DNA of 42,367 nt, taken from positions 1 through 42,367 of the forward strand of contig NZ_MWVJ01000067.1 in assembly GCF_002087335.1 (NCBI RefSeq), in the 5' to 3' direction. Under the pieces are notes generated by a model. It had not been told where the DNA came from. It did not search any database and saw nothing but the letters and a program-made list of their open reading frames with translations. Positions 1-9,021 of this stretch are shown here, piece by piece. Source of the stretch: Pseudophaeobacter leonis. Lineage in GTDB: Bacteria; Pseudomonadota; Alphaproteobacteria; Rhodobacterales; Rhodobacteraceae. The position numbers were made by a program, and so were the translations under genes. Each line of letters starts with the position of its first letter. Position 1 is the first letter of the stretch.

Positions 1-200
1 CCCGGCATCAGGGCGATAACCCGGCGGGCCTCGGCCAGATAGGGCCGCATAAGCGGCGCGGCAAAGCCAAAACCCGCCATGGTTTGCCCCGTCGCCTCGG
101 GCCAGAACTCCAGCAGGCGATTGCGCACAGACGCCTGCGCCGCACGGCCCAGTTTGCTGCGGTAATAAAAGTTCCTAAGATCCTGAACATCAAGATGCAT
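1..200 (-). CDS. Class I SAM-dependent methyltransferase, N-terminal part (runs off window)
   Basis: Reading leftward from an ATG at 198-200, the frame stays open to the window edge (66 codons). The N-terminus begins [18 protein letters not shown] and continues with [21 protein letters not shown] and a [15 protein letters not shown] stretch. This matches my recollection of the start of a Roseobacter methyltransferase that usually sits divergent from gloB; GFGFAAP would be the start of the SAM-binding Rossmann fold. The C-terminal part is missing, so substrate cannot be judged. The gene diverges from gloB across 87 bp that hold three 13-bp repeats. An overlapping 78-codon frame on the same strand is a shadow: it has no family features. 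Confidence 0.7.
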   Translation of the reverse strand, partial: MHLDVQDLRNFYYRSKLGRAAQASVRNRLLEFWPEATGQTMAGFGFAAPLMRPYLAEARRVIALMP

Positions 201-233
201 TGCGGGAGCCTGCTGCTTGGGCCAATCTGGAGG

Positions 234-272
234 CAGTGTAACAATTCAGTCTAACAATGCAGTTTAACAATA
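234..272. repeat. Three perfect-period 13-bp tandem repeats in the methyltransferase/gloB intergenic region
   Basis: Units at 234-246, 247-259 and 260-272 follow the consensus CAGTNTAACAATN; only positions 5 and 13 vary. The array lies directly upstream of the gloB ribosome binding site (GGAGG at about 275-279) and about 34 bp from the divergent methyltransferase start, so it is placed to act on one or both promoters. Thirteen base pairs is not a whole helical turn, so successive units would sit on different faces of the DNA. No known regulator site is recognised. Confidence 0.75.
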
Positions 273-287
273 CGGAGGCGAAAGACC

Positions 288-1055
288 ATGCCCCTCGAAA
301 TCATCACCCTGCCCTGTCTCTCGGACAACTACGCCTATCTTCTGCATGATGCCAAGAGCGGTCGCACCGCTCTGGTTGACGCCCCCGAAGCCGCCGCAAT
401 CAAATCTGCCCTCAGCGACCGCGGCTGGAGCCTCGACGCCATCTTGCTGACCCATCACCACAACGACCACATCGACGGCGTGCAAGAGCTGCGCCGCACC
501 TATGGCGCCAGCGTTTACGGCGCCAAAGCAGATGCCCACCGTCTGCCGCCGCTGGATCATGCTCTGAATGACGATGCCAGCTTTGATCTCTTTGGCGAAG
601 AGGTCAAAGTCCTCGATGTCTCAGGGCATACGGTTGGCCACATCGCCTTTTATCTGCCCGAGAGCCAGGCGGTCTTTACCGCTGACAGCCTGATGGCCCT
701 TGGCTGTGGCCGCCTGTTCGAGGGCTCTGCCGAAATGATGTGGCACAGCCTGCAGCGCCTGATGGCCCTGCCGCCCGAAACCATGGTGTATTCCGGCCAT
801 GAATACACCCAATCCAATGCCCGCTTTGCCATCACGGTTGAACCCGAAAATGCGGCTCTCGTAGAACGAGTCGCTGAAATCAATGCAAAGCGCAAATTAG
901 GTGAAGCCACCGTTCCCTCCCTTTTGCGCGTCGAACTCGACACCAATCCGTTCCTGCGGGCCAACCGCGCCGACCTAAAAGCCGCTGTAGGCATGGAAGA
1001 CGCTGAAAATGCAGAGGTATTTAGGGAGATACGCCTGCGAAAGGACCGTTTTTAG
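288..1055 (+). CDS. gloB: Hydroxyacylglutathione hydrolase (glyoxalase II)
   Basis: This 255-residue protein is a metallo-beta-lactamase fold hydrolase that splits S-lactoylglutathione into lactate and glutathione, the second step of methylglyoxal detoxification in the cytosol. The binuclear metal motif THHHNDHIDG is at about residues 55-64. Later ligands are in SGHTVGH (about 109-115), the Asp of FTADS (about 126-130) and the His of YSGHEY (about 168-173). The C-terminal glyoxalase II substrate-binding domain is present and ends with RLRKDRF, as is usual for the family. Length is normal. The ATG is preceded by GGAGG with a 9-base spacer. It diverges from a methyltransferase gene and lies upstream of clpA. 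Confidence 0.95.
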   Translation: MPLEIITLPCLSDNYAYLLHDAKSGRTALVDAPEAAAIKSALSDRGWSLDAILLTHHHNDHIDGVQELRRTYGASVYGAKADAHRLPPLDHALNDDASFDLFGEEVKVLDVSGHTVGHIAFYLPESQAVFTADSLMALGCGRLFEGSAEMMWHSLQRLMALPPETMVYSGHEYTQSNARFAITVEPENAALVERVAEINAKRKLGEATVPSLLRVELDTNPFLRANRADLKAAVGMEDAENAEVFREIRLRKDRF

Positions 1056-1090
1056 ACCGAAACACCAGATATGGGGCCAAAGCAGACTGG

Positions 1091-1127
1091 TAACAATTTG
1101 ACCGCGTTCACAACAATTGTGACCGAA
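1091..1127. promoter_or_regulatory. Dyad and imperfect direct repeat upstream of clpA
   Basis: The 205-bp gap between gloB and clpA contains a perfect inverted repeat, TCACAA-CAA-TTGTGA (1108-1122). Overlapping it is a direct repeat: AACAATTTGACCG (1092-1104) followed by AACAATTGTGACCG (1112-1125). A CTTGAA element lies further downstream (about 1143), resembling half of a heat-shock promoter, but no convincing -10 partner is seen. The dyad looks like an operator for a dimeric regulator; which one is unknown. Confidence 0.35.
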
Positions 1128-1260
1128 TTTTGCAATAAAGCCCTTGAAGCTGGCGTTCTATCAACCAAACTCTAACACTATGACGACATGGTTGATGCAG
1201 GGGCGCAATTGGTAAACAGGCCAGCCGCCCCGGCCAACCCAAGAACAGAGGAGCACGCCC

Positions 1261-3588
1261 GTGCCTTCATACTCGAGCACAATAGAACAAGCCATTCACG
1301 CCGCACTTGCGCTGGCGAATGAGCGCCGCCATGAGTTTGCCACGCTGGAACACCTGCTGCTGGCACTGATAGAAGAACCCGAAGCCGCCCGCGTGATGCG
1401 CGCCTGTAGCGTCGACCTTGGGCAGCTGCGCACCTCGCGGGTTGAATTTGTTGAGGAAGACCTCGCCAAGCTGGTGACAGACGTCGATGGCTCAGAAGCG
1501 GTGCCGACCGCCGCCTTCCAGCGCGTTATCCAGCGCGCCGCCATTCACGTTCAAAGCTCTGGGCGCACCGAGGTCACCGGCGCAAATGTACTGGTCGCCA
1601 TTTTTGCCGAACGCGAAAGCGATGCCGCCTATTTCCTGCAGGATCAGGACATGACCCGGTATGATGCGGTGAACTTCATCGCACATGGTGTGGCCAAGGA
1701 CCCCGCCTTTGGCGAATCCCGCCCGGTTACCGGCGCCCCCGAGGGCGAAGAAGAGGCCATGGGCTCTGCCGCCCCCGAAGGCGAAAAGAAAGAGAGCGCG
1801 CTGGACAAATACTGCGTCGATCTCAACGCCAAATCCCGCGAAGGCGATATCGACCCTCTGATCGGTCGCAGCCAGGAAGTCGAACGCTGCATTCAGGTGC
1901 TGTGCCGCCGTCGCAAGAACAACCCGCTGCTGGTTGGCGACCCTGGCGTTGGCAAAACCGCCATTGCCGAAGGTCTGGCCCGCAAGATTGTGCAGGGAGA
2001 AGTCCCCGAGGTTCTGGCCAATACCACCATCTTCTCGCTTGATATGGGCGCGCTGCTTGCAGGCACCCGCTATCGCGGCGACTTTGAAGAACGGCTCAAG
2101 GCGGTGGTCACCGAGTTGGAAGATCACCCGGACGGTGTCCTGTTCATCGACGAAATCCACACGGTGATTGGCGCCGGTGCGACCTCAGGTGGCGCTATGG
2201 ATGCCTCTAACCTGCTGAAACCTGCCCTGCAGGGCGGTAAGCTGCGCACAATGGGCTCGACCACCTACAAAGAGTTCCGCCAGCATTTTGAAAAGGACCG
2301 CGCCCTTGCACGCCGGTTCCAGAAGATTGATGTCAATGAACCCAATGTGCAGGATTCCATCGAGATCCTGAAAGGGCTGAAGCCCTACTTTGAGGAACAC
2401 CACAGCATCAAATTCACCGCCGAGGCGATCAAATCAGCGGTGGAACTGGCCGCGCGCTATATCAATGACCGCAAACTGTCCGACAAGGCCATCGACGTGA
2501 TCGATGAGGCGGGCGCGGCCCAGCATCTGGTGCCGGAAAGCAAGCGTCGCAAGACCATCGGCGTCAAAGAGATCGAGGCCGTTGTGGCCAAAATCGCCCG
2601 CATTCCGCCCAAGAGCGTCACCAAAGACGATGCTGAGGTGCTGAAAGATCTGGAGAAGAGCCTGAAACGGGTGGGCTTTGGCCAGGACGATGCCATTGAT
2701 GCGCTCTCCAGCGCCATCAAGCTGTCGCGCGCAGGTCTGCGTGAACCTGAAAAGCCCATTGGCAACTACCTCTTTGCCGGTCCAACTGGCGTCGGCAAAA
2801 CCGAAGTCGCCAAACAGCTGGCCGATACCCTTGGTGTTGAGCTGCTGCGCTTTGACATGTCGGAATATATGGAGAAACACGCGGTTTCCCGTCTGATCGG
2901 TGCGCCTCCCGGCTATGTCGGCTTTGATCAGGGTGGTCTTTTGACCGATGGCGTTGATCAGCACCCGCATTGCGTTTTGCTGCTTGATGAGATCGAAAAG
3001 GCGCATCCGGATGTCTTTAACATCCTGCTGCAGGTGATGGACAATGGTCAGCTCACCGATCACAACGGCCGCGCGGTGAATTTCCGCAATGTCGTGCTGA
3101 TCATGACCTCCAATGCCGGAGCTTCCGATACGGCCAAAGCGGCCATCGGCTTTGGCCGTGATCGCCGCGAGGGCGAAGACACCGCCGCCATCGAGCGTAC
3201 CTTCACGCCCGAGTTCCGCAACCGTCTGGACGCAGTGATCTCCTTTGCACCGCTGCCAAAAGAGGTGATCCTGCAGGTCGTCGAGAAGTTTGTTCTGCAA
3301 CTCGAAGCCCAGCTGATGGACCGGAATGTCTCGATTGAGCTGACCCGCAAGGCGGCTGAATGGCTGGCAGACCGGGGCTATGATGATCGCATGGGCGCGC
3401 GTCCTTTGGGCCGCGTCATTCAGGAGCACATCAAAAAGCCCCTCGCCGAAGAGCTTCTGTTTGGCAAGCTGGCTAAGGGTGGCCTGGTCAAGGTTGGGAT
3501 CAAAGATGGCAAACTGGAGCTGCGCATTGAGGGCCCGACCAAGCCCCGGATCTCCGGAGACAAACCGCCGCTGCTGACTGCTGACTGA
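1261..3588 (+). CDS. clpA: ATP-dependent Clp protease ATP-binding subunit ClpA
   Basis: ClpA is the AAA+ unfoldase that feeds substrates, including N-degron proteins delivered by ClpS, into the ClpP peptidase. The 775-residue protein is full length. It has an N-terminal Clp-N double repeat (about 1-140), first AAA module with Walker A GDPGVGKT (about 226) and Walker B VLFIDEIH (about 295), second module with GPTGVGKT (about 506) and [10 protein letters not shown] (about 575), and a C-terminal D2-small domain ([20 protein letters not shown]). The ClpP-docking loop is AAIGFGRD (about 627), which separates it from ClpB. The start is GTG, chosen because GAGGAG lies 8 bases upstream and the N-terminal domain starts at once. 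No clpS is seen beside it. An M23 peptidase gene starts 2 bases after its stop. Confidence 0.97.
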   Translation: MPSYSSTIEQAIHAALALANERRHEFATLEHLLLALIEEPEAARVMRACSVDLGQLRTSRVEFVEEDLAKLVTDVDGSEAVPTAAFQRVIQRAAIHVQSSGRTEVTGANVLVAIFAERESDAAYFLQDQDMTRYDAVNFIAHGVAKDPAFGESRPVTGAPEGEEEAMGSAAPEGEKKESALDKYCVDLNAKSREGDIDPLIGRSQEVERCIQVLCRRRKNNPLLVGDPGVGKTAIAEGLARKIVQGEVPEVLANTTIFSLDMGALLAGTRYRGDFEERLKAVVTELEDHPDGVLFIDEIHTVIGAGATSGGAMDASNLLKPALQGGKLRTMGSTTYKEFRQHFEKDRALARRFQKIDVNEPNVQDSIEILKGLKPYFEEHHSIKFTAEAIKSAVELAARYINDRKLSDKAIDVIDEAGAAQHLVPESKRRKTIGVKEIEAVVAKIARIPPKSVTKDDAEVLKDLEKSLKRVGFGQDDAIDALSSAIKLSRAGLREPEKPIGNYLFAGPTGVGKTEVAKQLADTLGVELLRFDMSEYMEKHAVSRLIGAPPGYVGFDQGGLLTDGVDQHPHCVLLLDEIEKAHPDVFNILLQVMDNGQLTDHNGRAVNFRNVVLIMTSNAGASDTAKAAIGFGRDRREGEDTAAIERTFTPEFRNRLDAVISFAPLPKEVILQVVEKFVLQLEAQLMDRNVSIELTRKAAEWLADRGYDDRMGARPLGRVIQEHIKKPLAEELLFGKLAKGGLVKVGIKDGKLELRIEGPTKPRISGDKPPLLTAD

Positions 3589-3590
3589 AC

Positions 3591-4745
3591 ATGCGGCAGT
3601 CACTCGGAGCGTTCTTTTTCTCGCTCGTCGCGGCACCTGCCGTGGCGAGCGACATAACCTTGCAATGGCCGATTGACTGCAGCCTTGGCGAGACCTGTCG
3701 CATCCAGCAATATGTCGACCATGACCCTGGCCCCGGCGCTGAAGACTATCGCTGTGAGCCGCTGAGCTATTCCGGCCACAAGGGCACTGATATCGCCCTG
3801 CCCTATCTGGCAGATATGCGACGCGGCGTTGCTGTGCGGGCAGCGGCTCCCGGTGTCGTCAAGGGCCTGCGGGACTCGATGCCCGATGCCTATGCGACAA
3901 AAGCCACTGCCGAAAACCTGAAGGGCCGCGAATGCGGCAACGGCGTTGTCGTAAGGCATGAAGACGGCTGGGAAACGCAGTATTGCCACATGAAGCGCGG
4001 CTCGGTCCGCGTCGAAAAAGGCCAAAAGGTACAGGCTGGTGAACAGCTTGGCGAGGTTGGCCTCTCGGGGAAAACCCAGTTCCCGCATCTGCATTTGTCG
4101 CTGCGCCACAAAGGCAAGGGGGTTGACCCCTTTGCACCGCAGGGCCACAACAACTGCAAGGCTGAGGCAGCAGAGCCAGGCCTGTGGGCCTCGCCGCCAG
4201 CCTATGAGGCCGGCGACTTTCTGGGGGCCGGGTTCAGCAGCTATGTTCCTAACTTCCAAGAGATAAAATCAGGCGATGTAAAGGTTGTCCGTCTGTCAGA
4301 CACGGCGCCCGCGCTGGTCTTTTGGGCCTATGCCTTTGGCGGACAAAAGGCCGACCGTATTCGCCTGTCCATTTCTGGGCCATCTGGCTTTTTCTCGGTG
4401 CATGAAATCGCACTGGAACGCAATCAGGCGCAGTTTTTCCGCGCCTCCGGCAAAAGATTGCGCAACGAGGCATGGGTCCAGGGCACCTACGAGGGTGTGG
4501 CGGTCTTTATGCGTGGTGACGAAGAAGTCGACCGGATCAGCAGAATTATCAATGTCAGGGAATTTGCCCATTTGATGACAGGGGCCATTGGTAACAGGGC
4601 GGCTGCTAACACGGACGGCGAATGTGCCGCTACGCCTTGTCACATAGCGCGCTTGCGGCGAGACCGGACTGGACTGGACTGGGTGGGGCCAGCTGGGAGG
4701 GGCTGGCTGGAAGGGGCCGGTCGGGCAAAGAGCGGGCCCTGCTAA
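3591..4745 (+). CDS. Secreted M23-family metallopeptidase (LysM-less, peptidoglycan endopeptidase-like)
   Basis: A signal peptide (MRQSLGAFFFSLVAAPAVAS) is followed by an M23/LytM-like domain. The Zn ligands are visible as HKGTDIALP (about 63-71) and FPHLHLS (about 164-170, HxH). Between them is GNGVVVRHEDGWETQYCHM, the usual central strand region. It probably cleaves or binds peptidoglycan in the periplasm. It starts 2 bases after the clpA stop with no good ribosome binding site, so it is likely translated by coupling to clpA. The family domain appears to end near VDRISRIINVR (about base 4550). The last 60 or so residues (Gly/Arg/Trp-rich, ending GRAKSGPC) look like read-through of what should be intergenic DNA, so the true end is uncertain. 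It converges on the OmpA-like gene. Confidence 0.85.
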   Translation: MRQSLGAFFFSLVAAPAVASDITLQWPIDCSLGETCRIQQYVDHDPGPGAEDYRCEPLSYSGHKGTDIALPYLADMRRGVAVRAAAPGVVKGLRDSMPDAYATKATAENLKGRECGNGVVVRHEDGWETQYCHMKRGSVRVEKGQKVQAGEQLGEVGLSGKTQFPHLHLSLRHKGKGVDPFAPQGHNNCKAEAAEPGLWASPPAYEAGDFLGAGFSSYVPNFQEIKSGDVKVVRLSDTAPALVFWAYAFGGQKADRIRLSISGPSGFFSVHEIALERNQAQFFRASGKRLRNEAWVQGTYEGVAVFMRGDEEVDRISRIINVREFAHLMTGAIGNRAAANTDGECAATPCHIARLRRDRTGLDWVGPAGRGWLEGAGRAKSGPC

Positions 4746-7123
4746 GCGCTCTGTGAACTTCAGCTCGATCCGACGGTTCTGTGCCCGCGCCTCGGGTGTG
4801 TCGGCCGGGTTCACCGGTTGGTATTCACCAAACCCATTGGCCGCAAGACGACCCGGCGGAATGCCCAGACCTTCGATCATAAAGCGCACCACCGAAAGCG
4901 CCCGCCCCTGGCTCAACTCCCAGTTATCGCTGTACTTTGGGCTGCCCAGCATAGCGGTGTTATCCGTATGACCATCGACCCGAATGATCCAGTTCAGCTC
5001 CGGAGGGATTTCTGCCGCCACGGTCTGCAAAATGCGCGCCACTTTGGCGATTTCCACCTCACCGGCGGCTGACAACGTCGCACTGCCCGGATCAAAAAGA
5101 ACCTCAGAGGCAAAGACAAAGCGGTCTCCCGCAATCCGCACACCTTCCTGATTGCCCAGGACATTTCTCAGGCGGCCAAAGAACTCAGAGCGGTACCGTT
5201 CCAGATCTTCTGCCTTGGTCTCAAGGTCTTCAGCCCTGCTGGCCAGACGCTCCGCTTCAACCTCCAGCCTTTTGCGCTCGCCTTCTTCCAGAAGACGGCG
5301 ACGGCGTTCTTCAGACGCGGCCCGTGCCAGGGCAGCATTGAGGTCCTGCCCAAGGTTCTGCAATTGCACATTCTGGGCCACATCCCGCTGCTGATAGTCG
5401 TCCAGAATGGCCTGCAATCCGCCCAGCTGCTCTCTGAGGGCGGCAACCTGCTGGTTCAGCAATGCTGTCTCGCGCTGCGCTTTTTCGGAAACGGATCGTT
5501 GTTCGGACAGCGCATCCTGCGCCTGGGCCAAGAGGTCCGCCCGCGCCTGCGCCAGATCGCGCTGCTCAGAGGCGCTGGTTTCTGCGTCGGACTGGGCATT
5601 AAGGGCTGCCAAAAGCCGTTGCTGCAACACCGCCTGCTCACTGGCCGCTGCCTGCGCATTCTCCAATGCATCCAAAGCCTGCAGCAGACGCGTCTCAATC
5701 AGGGCACGCTCTTGCGCCGTCGATGAGGCCGCGTTGCGGGCCAGCACCAGATCATTCTGCGCCTGCGATAGCTCGGTCTCAAGCCCGGCCATCACGGACG
5801 CCGCATCAGCCTGCAGCGCCGCAAGCTCAGATTCAAGCTGGCGGCGGCTGGCATCCGCCTCAGTGCGCAGCGTGGCCATCTGCTGCTGCAGCGTGGCCAG
5901 GGTTGCCGCGTGTTGGTTTTGCAGGTTTTCCAGTTCGGCCTGATACTGCGTTTCGCTCTCGACGTTTGTTGCCCGCTGTCGTGCGAGCTCAGCCTCAAGA
6001 TCCGCCTTGCTCTGCGCGGCAGCCTCACGGGCACCTGCAAGATCTGCAGTCAGTTGTTCCCGTGTTGCGGTGCTGTCCTGCCGCAGACGGGTCAGTTCCG
6101 TTTCCAGCGCTGAGACCCGGCCTTCGGCGGCGGATTGCGTTACCTGCATCTGGGCCAAAATCCGCGTCAGGCGTTCTGCCAGCTCGTCCCGGTCCTGCGT
6201 CTGCGCCTTTGCAGCCTCAAGCGTCGTGGTCAAAGCCTTTTCCAGCTCAGTGCTCAGACGCTCCTGCGCCACCTCAGCCGCGGCCAAGAAGGGTCAGGGT
6301 ATCCTCAGCCTCTTGGCCGCTGGCGCTCCAGAGACAGGGTCATGGCGGTCCGCTCAGCATCTGCGCTTTCCAGTCTGGCCCGCAGAGCCTCGGCGGCGGC
6401 GGCCTCAATCAGTCGGGATTCTTCTTGGGCGCTGAGCCTGCTGGACAGATCCGCCAACTCAGCCGCACGGCTGTCGCCCTCAGATTTCGGCGCGGCAATC
6501 AAAGCTTCAAGCGCCTCGCGTTTGGCGGCGGCAAGCCGGGCCTCTTCTGCGCCCGCATCAACTTCGCCCCGCGCCTGCGCCAGCGCGAGATTAAGCGCGT
6601 CCTGATCGCTCAGCAACGTGCTGCGCTCGGCCGTGAGCCGGTCGCGGTCCTGCGTCAGGCCGGCGATTTTTTCCATCGCCGCCTCGCGCCCCGCGACAAA
6701 AGCCGCGACCTGGGCCTCAAACGCGGTTATCTGGCTTTGCGCCTGCGCCAGGGCTGCAAGTTGCTGGTCACGCTCTACGGTCAGGCCGGAAATAACGGCG
6801 CGTTGGTGATCTATCGCGCTTTGCGCCTTCGCCAGATCACCCTGGGTGGTCGAGAGGGTTGAGCTGAGCGCGCCAAGACGCGCGTTGAGCCTACTGTTGT
6901 CGCGCTCTTCCAGACCCAAGGCGTCTGCCAAGGCCTGAATTTCGGAGGACAGATCGTCCAGCTCGGTTTCCTGACCGCTGATTGTTTCGCTTAGCACAAA
7001 CTGCACCACCATAAAGATGGTGAGCAGGAACATCAGGACCAGCAGCAGGCCGGTCATGGCATCGACAAATCCCGGCCAGATCGAGTTTTGAAACCTATGA
7101 CCGCTGCGCCGCGACAGGGCCAT
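4742..7123 (-). pseudogene. Coiled-coil OmpA/MotB-like peptidoglycan-binding protein, broken by apparent single-base insertions
   Basis: The N-terminal piece (7123 to 6305) has one membrane helix, WPGFVDAMTGLLLVLMFLLT, with an Asp placed like the proton-binding Asp of MotB, then a coiled coil. The second piece (from 6287) continues the coiled coil for about 400 residues and ends in an OmpA-C domain (FDPGSATLS, VDGHTDN, RRIELKFTER). The two pieces are in different frames. Removing one base near 6287 and one near 6315 restores a continuous reading through QEAEDTLTLLAAAE. At the end, one extra T near 4744 turns the expected CGC-TAG into CGC-TTA, so the frame runs on to 4296. With these three bases removed the gene has 793 codons. 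It lies 3 bases after the proton-channel gene and would act with it in the inner membrane, anchored to the wall. Confidence 0.85.
6280..6320. repeat. Perfect 10-bp inverted repeat holding two frame-breaking bases
   Basis: GCGGCCAAGA (6280-6289) and TCTTGGCCGC (6311-6320) are exact reverse complements separated by 21 bases. The two bases whose removal restores the OmpA-like reading frame fall in the two arms. The arms without them would be GCGGCCAGA and TCTTGCCGC, which pair less well. Confidence 0.6.
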
Positions 7124-7126
7124 AGC

Positions 7127-8344
7127 CTATTCCTCGTCCTGCGGAAAACCGGGTTGGGCCGGGGTCTGCGCCTGCTCCGGGGGCTGGCGCATGCGCCCGC
7201 GTGGCACCGCAAAGGCCTTGACCATAAGGTCGATGTCCTTACGCAATTCAGCCAGGCTTTCCTGTCTGCCGGCAGAGATCTCTTCCAGAATGCGCAGCAT
7301 TTGCACATCGATCGAGCGCAGCCGCATGCGGCTTTCAGCGTCCATTCCAACATCGCCCTGGGCGCGCATGATTTCAGTCAGGGCTTCCTGCCCCACCGCC
7401 ACCCGGTCCAGAGCGCCTGAAATAGTCGAGGTCTGGTCCTGACGGGCATTCATATCGGTGATCGCATCGACCAGCCGCGACAGTTTGTTGTCGACTTCGG
7501 CGCGGCTTTGCGCGTTCTGGACGAACATCGCCTGCAGCGCGTCCATCTGTTCCGCCATCGTATCCAGAACTTCGGTCACGACACCAGCCTCACCGCTATC
7601 GCCCTCTTCACCTGACGAAAAACTGACCCGGGTGAACGACGACAGCCACTCCTCCAGCTCGCGGTAAAACCGGTTCTGACCATGGCCTGCGAACAGCTCC
7701 AACATCCCCACAATCAACGAGCCCGCCAGCCCGAGCAACGACGATGCAAAGGCGACGCCCATACCGCCAAGCTGTGCCTCAAGGCCGGTCATCAGGCGGT
7801 TGAACACCGCCAGGCTCTCTTCGCCCTCCTGCGGTGACAGACTGCGGATGGTATCAACAACTGCTGGAACCGTGGTGGCAAGGCCGTAAAACGTCCCCAA
7901 AAGTCCAAGGAAAATCAATAAGTTGCCGATGTATCGCGTGATCTCGCGCTCTTCGTCGATACGCTGTCCGACAGAGTCGAGAATGGAGCGCGTCGAAGAG
8001 GAGCCCAGCTGCATACGGGCGGCACGCGAGCGCAGCAAAGCGGCCAGCGGCGCCAAAAGTGACGGCGCCCCTCTCTCGCCGCGGCTGCCGCCAGAGGCAA
8101 AACTCTCGATCCAGCGCACCGAGCCGATCAGCTGAAACACCTGCCAAAAACAGGAGAGCACACCGATCACAAAGACAATAAAGATAAAGCCGTTGAGCCA
8201 TGGATTGGCCTGAAACACCGGCAGCACCTTGGGCAGGGCCACAAAGACCCCAAAGCTGGCGAGGCCAAGGACAATCAGCATCAGGATGATCTGGCGAACC
8301 GGTTGTGAAAACTGCGGCCTGATCTTGCGGTCTGGTTGGGCCAT
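7127..8344 (-). CDS. MotA/TolQ/ExbB-family proton channel protein
   Basis: This 405-residue inner-membrane protein has two N-terminal helices (LMLIVLGLASFGVFVALP; GFIFIVFVIGVLSCFW) and a later pair, NLLIFLGLLGTFYGLATTVP and GVAFASSLLGLAGSLIVGM, that match the MotA/TolQ/ExbB channel signature. The C-terminal part is soluble and helical (ARQDQTSTISGAL, SRMRLRSIDVQMLRIL). It would form a proton-driven motor with the OmpA/MotB-like protein whose ATG follows its TAG by 3 bases, so the two are almost certainly co-translated. I chose ATG 8344 (MAQPDRKIRPQF); an in-frame TTG start 13 codons upstream lacks a ribosome binding site. It is longer than TolQ and ExbB (about 230-245 residues) and its function is not TolQ, since no tolR, tolA or tolB is nearby. 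Confidence 0.85.
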   Translation of the reverse strand: MAQPDRKIRPQFSQPVRQIILMLIVLGLASFGVFVALPKVLPVFQANPWLNGFIFIVFVIGVLSCFWQVFQLIGSVRWIESFASGGSRGERGAPSLLAPLAALLRSRAARMQLGSSSTRSILDSVGQRIDEEREITRYIGNLLIFLGLLGTFYGLATTVPAVVDTIRSLSPQEGEESLAVFNRLMTGLEAQLGGMGVAFASSLLGLAGSLIVGMLELFAGHGQNRFYRELEEWLSSFTRVSFSSGEEGDSGEAGVVTEVLDTMAEQMDALQAMFVQNAQSRAEVDNKLSRLVDAITDMNARQDQTSTISGALDRVAVGQEALTEIMRAQGDVGMDAESRMRLRSIDVQMLRILEEISAGRQESLAELRKDIDLMVKAFAVPRGRMRQPPEQAQTPAQPGFPQDEE

Positions 8345-8419
8345 ATTCGGATGCGTCCTGATACGTTTTTGCTGAGTTACCAAAGGAGCTTAAAGGCAAA
8401 GATGGTAAAGCACAAGGCT

Positions 8420-8950
8420 TTATGCCGTTATTTGCCGTACCCGTGCCATCAACCTCTCCAGTTCCGCATCTCCAAGGCCGATCTCGGCCAGATGTTCGGC
8501 AGTATTATAAAGATATTCCGTATTAGGGCCGCGCCCGCCCACCGCTGTGGCGATAATCTGGGCCTGCTTTTCCAGCGCCATGCCACCGCAATACTGTTCG
8601 TGGTGCGGGTCAATCACATAGGTGACGGCTGTGACCTGTTCGCCCGAGTGCAGCTCAATCGCAAGATCGCGCTCAAGATAGGCCGAAGAGATCAATTCGC
8701 GCGCGCGCAAATAGGCCACCGTCTGCTGCTCTTCACCCTGGGCGACCGCCAGTGCAAGCCCCTGACAGCGGGAGCCAGTGATTTCGTCCAGCGCCAGCAC
8801 CAGTCCCGGCGCCGCCTCGGTGCCGCGATGATGAATGGAGGACATGCAGAAAGAGCGTGCAAAGCCCTGCAATGTCGCAACTTCACTGCGTGCAACCGGA
8901 AAACCCGGATTCCACAGCAACGATCCATATCCGAAAACCCACATTGTCAT
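8420..8950 (-). CDS. Gamma-glutamylcyclotransferase, ChaC type
   Basis: The 176-residue protein starts MTMWVFGYGSLLWNPGF, the glycine-rich nucleophile-loop motif (YGSLxWNPGF) of ChaC proteins, which split glutathione into 5-oxoproline and Cys-Gly in the cytosol. The conserved ARSFCMSSIHHRGT and PGLVLALDE segments follow. The likely catalytic Glu lies in the middle region (RARELISSAYLERDL). Length is typical for bacterial ChaC. AAGGG about 10 bases upstream supports ATG 8950; an ATG two codons later is possible. It stands alone between the divergent DUF2125 remnant and the proton-channel gene. gloB, also a glutathione enzyme, is 7 kb away, with no sign of linkage. Confidence 0.9.
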   Translation of the reverse strand: MTMWVFGYGSLLWNPGFPVARSEVATLQGFARSFCMSSIHHRGTEAAPGLVLALDEITGSRCQGLALAVAQGEEQQTVAYLRARELISSAYLERDLAIELHSGEQVTAVTYVIDPHHEQYCGGMALEKQAQIIATAVGGRGPNTEYLYNTAEHLAEIGLGDAELERLMARVRQITA

Positions 8951-9021
8951 GATCTATGGCCCTTTTTACTCGGGGCCTATAAACAGCAAAAATCAATCAA
9001 GAAAAAGAGGATCTTTGCAGA

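Noticed and set aside
2434..3636. 400-codon open frame on the minus strand opposite clpA
   Set aside because: It is the antisense shadow of clpA; it has no family motifs and lies wholly within a well-conserved gene.
5666..6862. 398-codon plus-strand frame opposite the OmpA-like coiled coil
   Set aside because: Its Pro/Ala/Arg-rich composition mirrors the coiled-coil codons of the other strand.
4742..8344. A Zorya-type defence system (MotA-like plus MotB/OmpA-like pair)
   Set aside because: No ZorC, ZorD or ZorE-like gene is nearby. The neighbours are housekeeping genes (clpA, ChaC, M23 peptidase), and the long coiled coil is in the OmpA partner rather than the channel protein.
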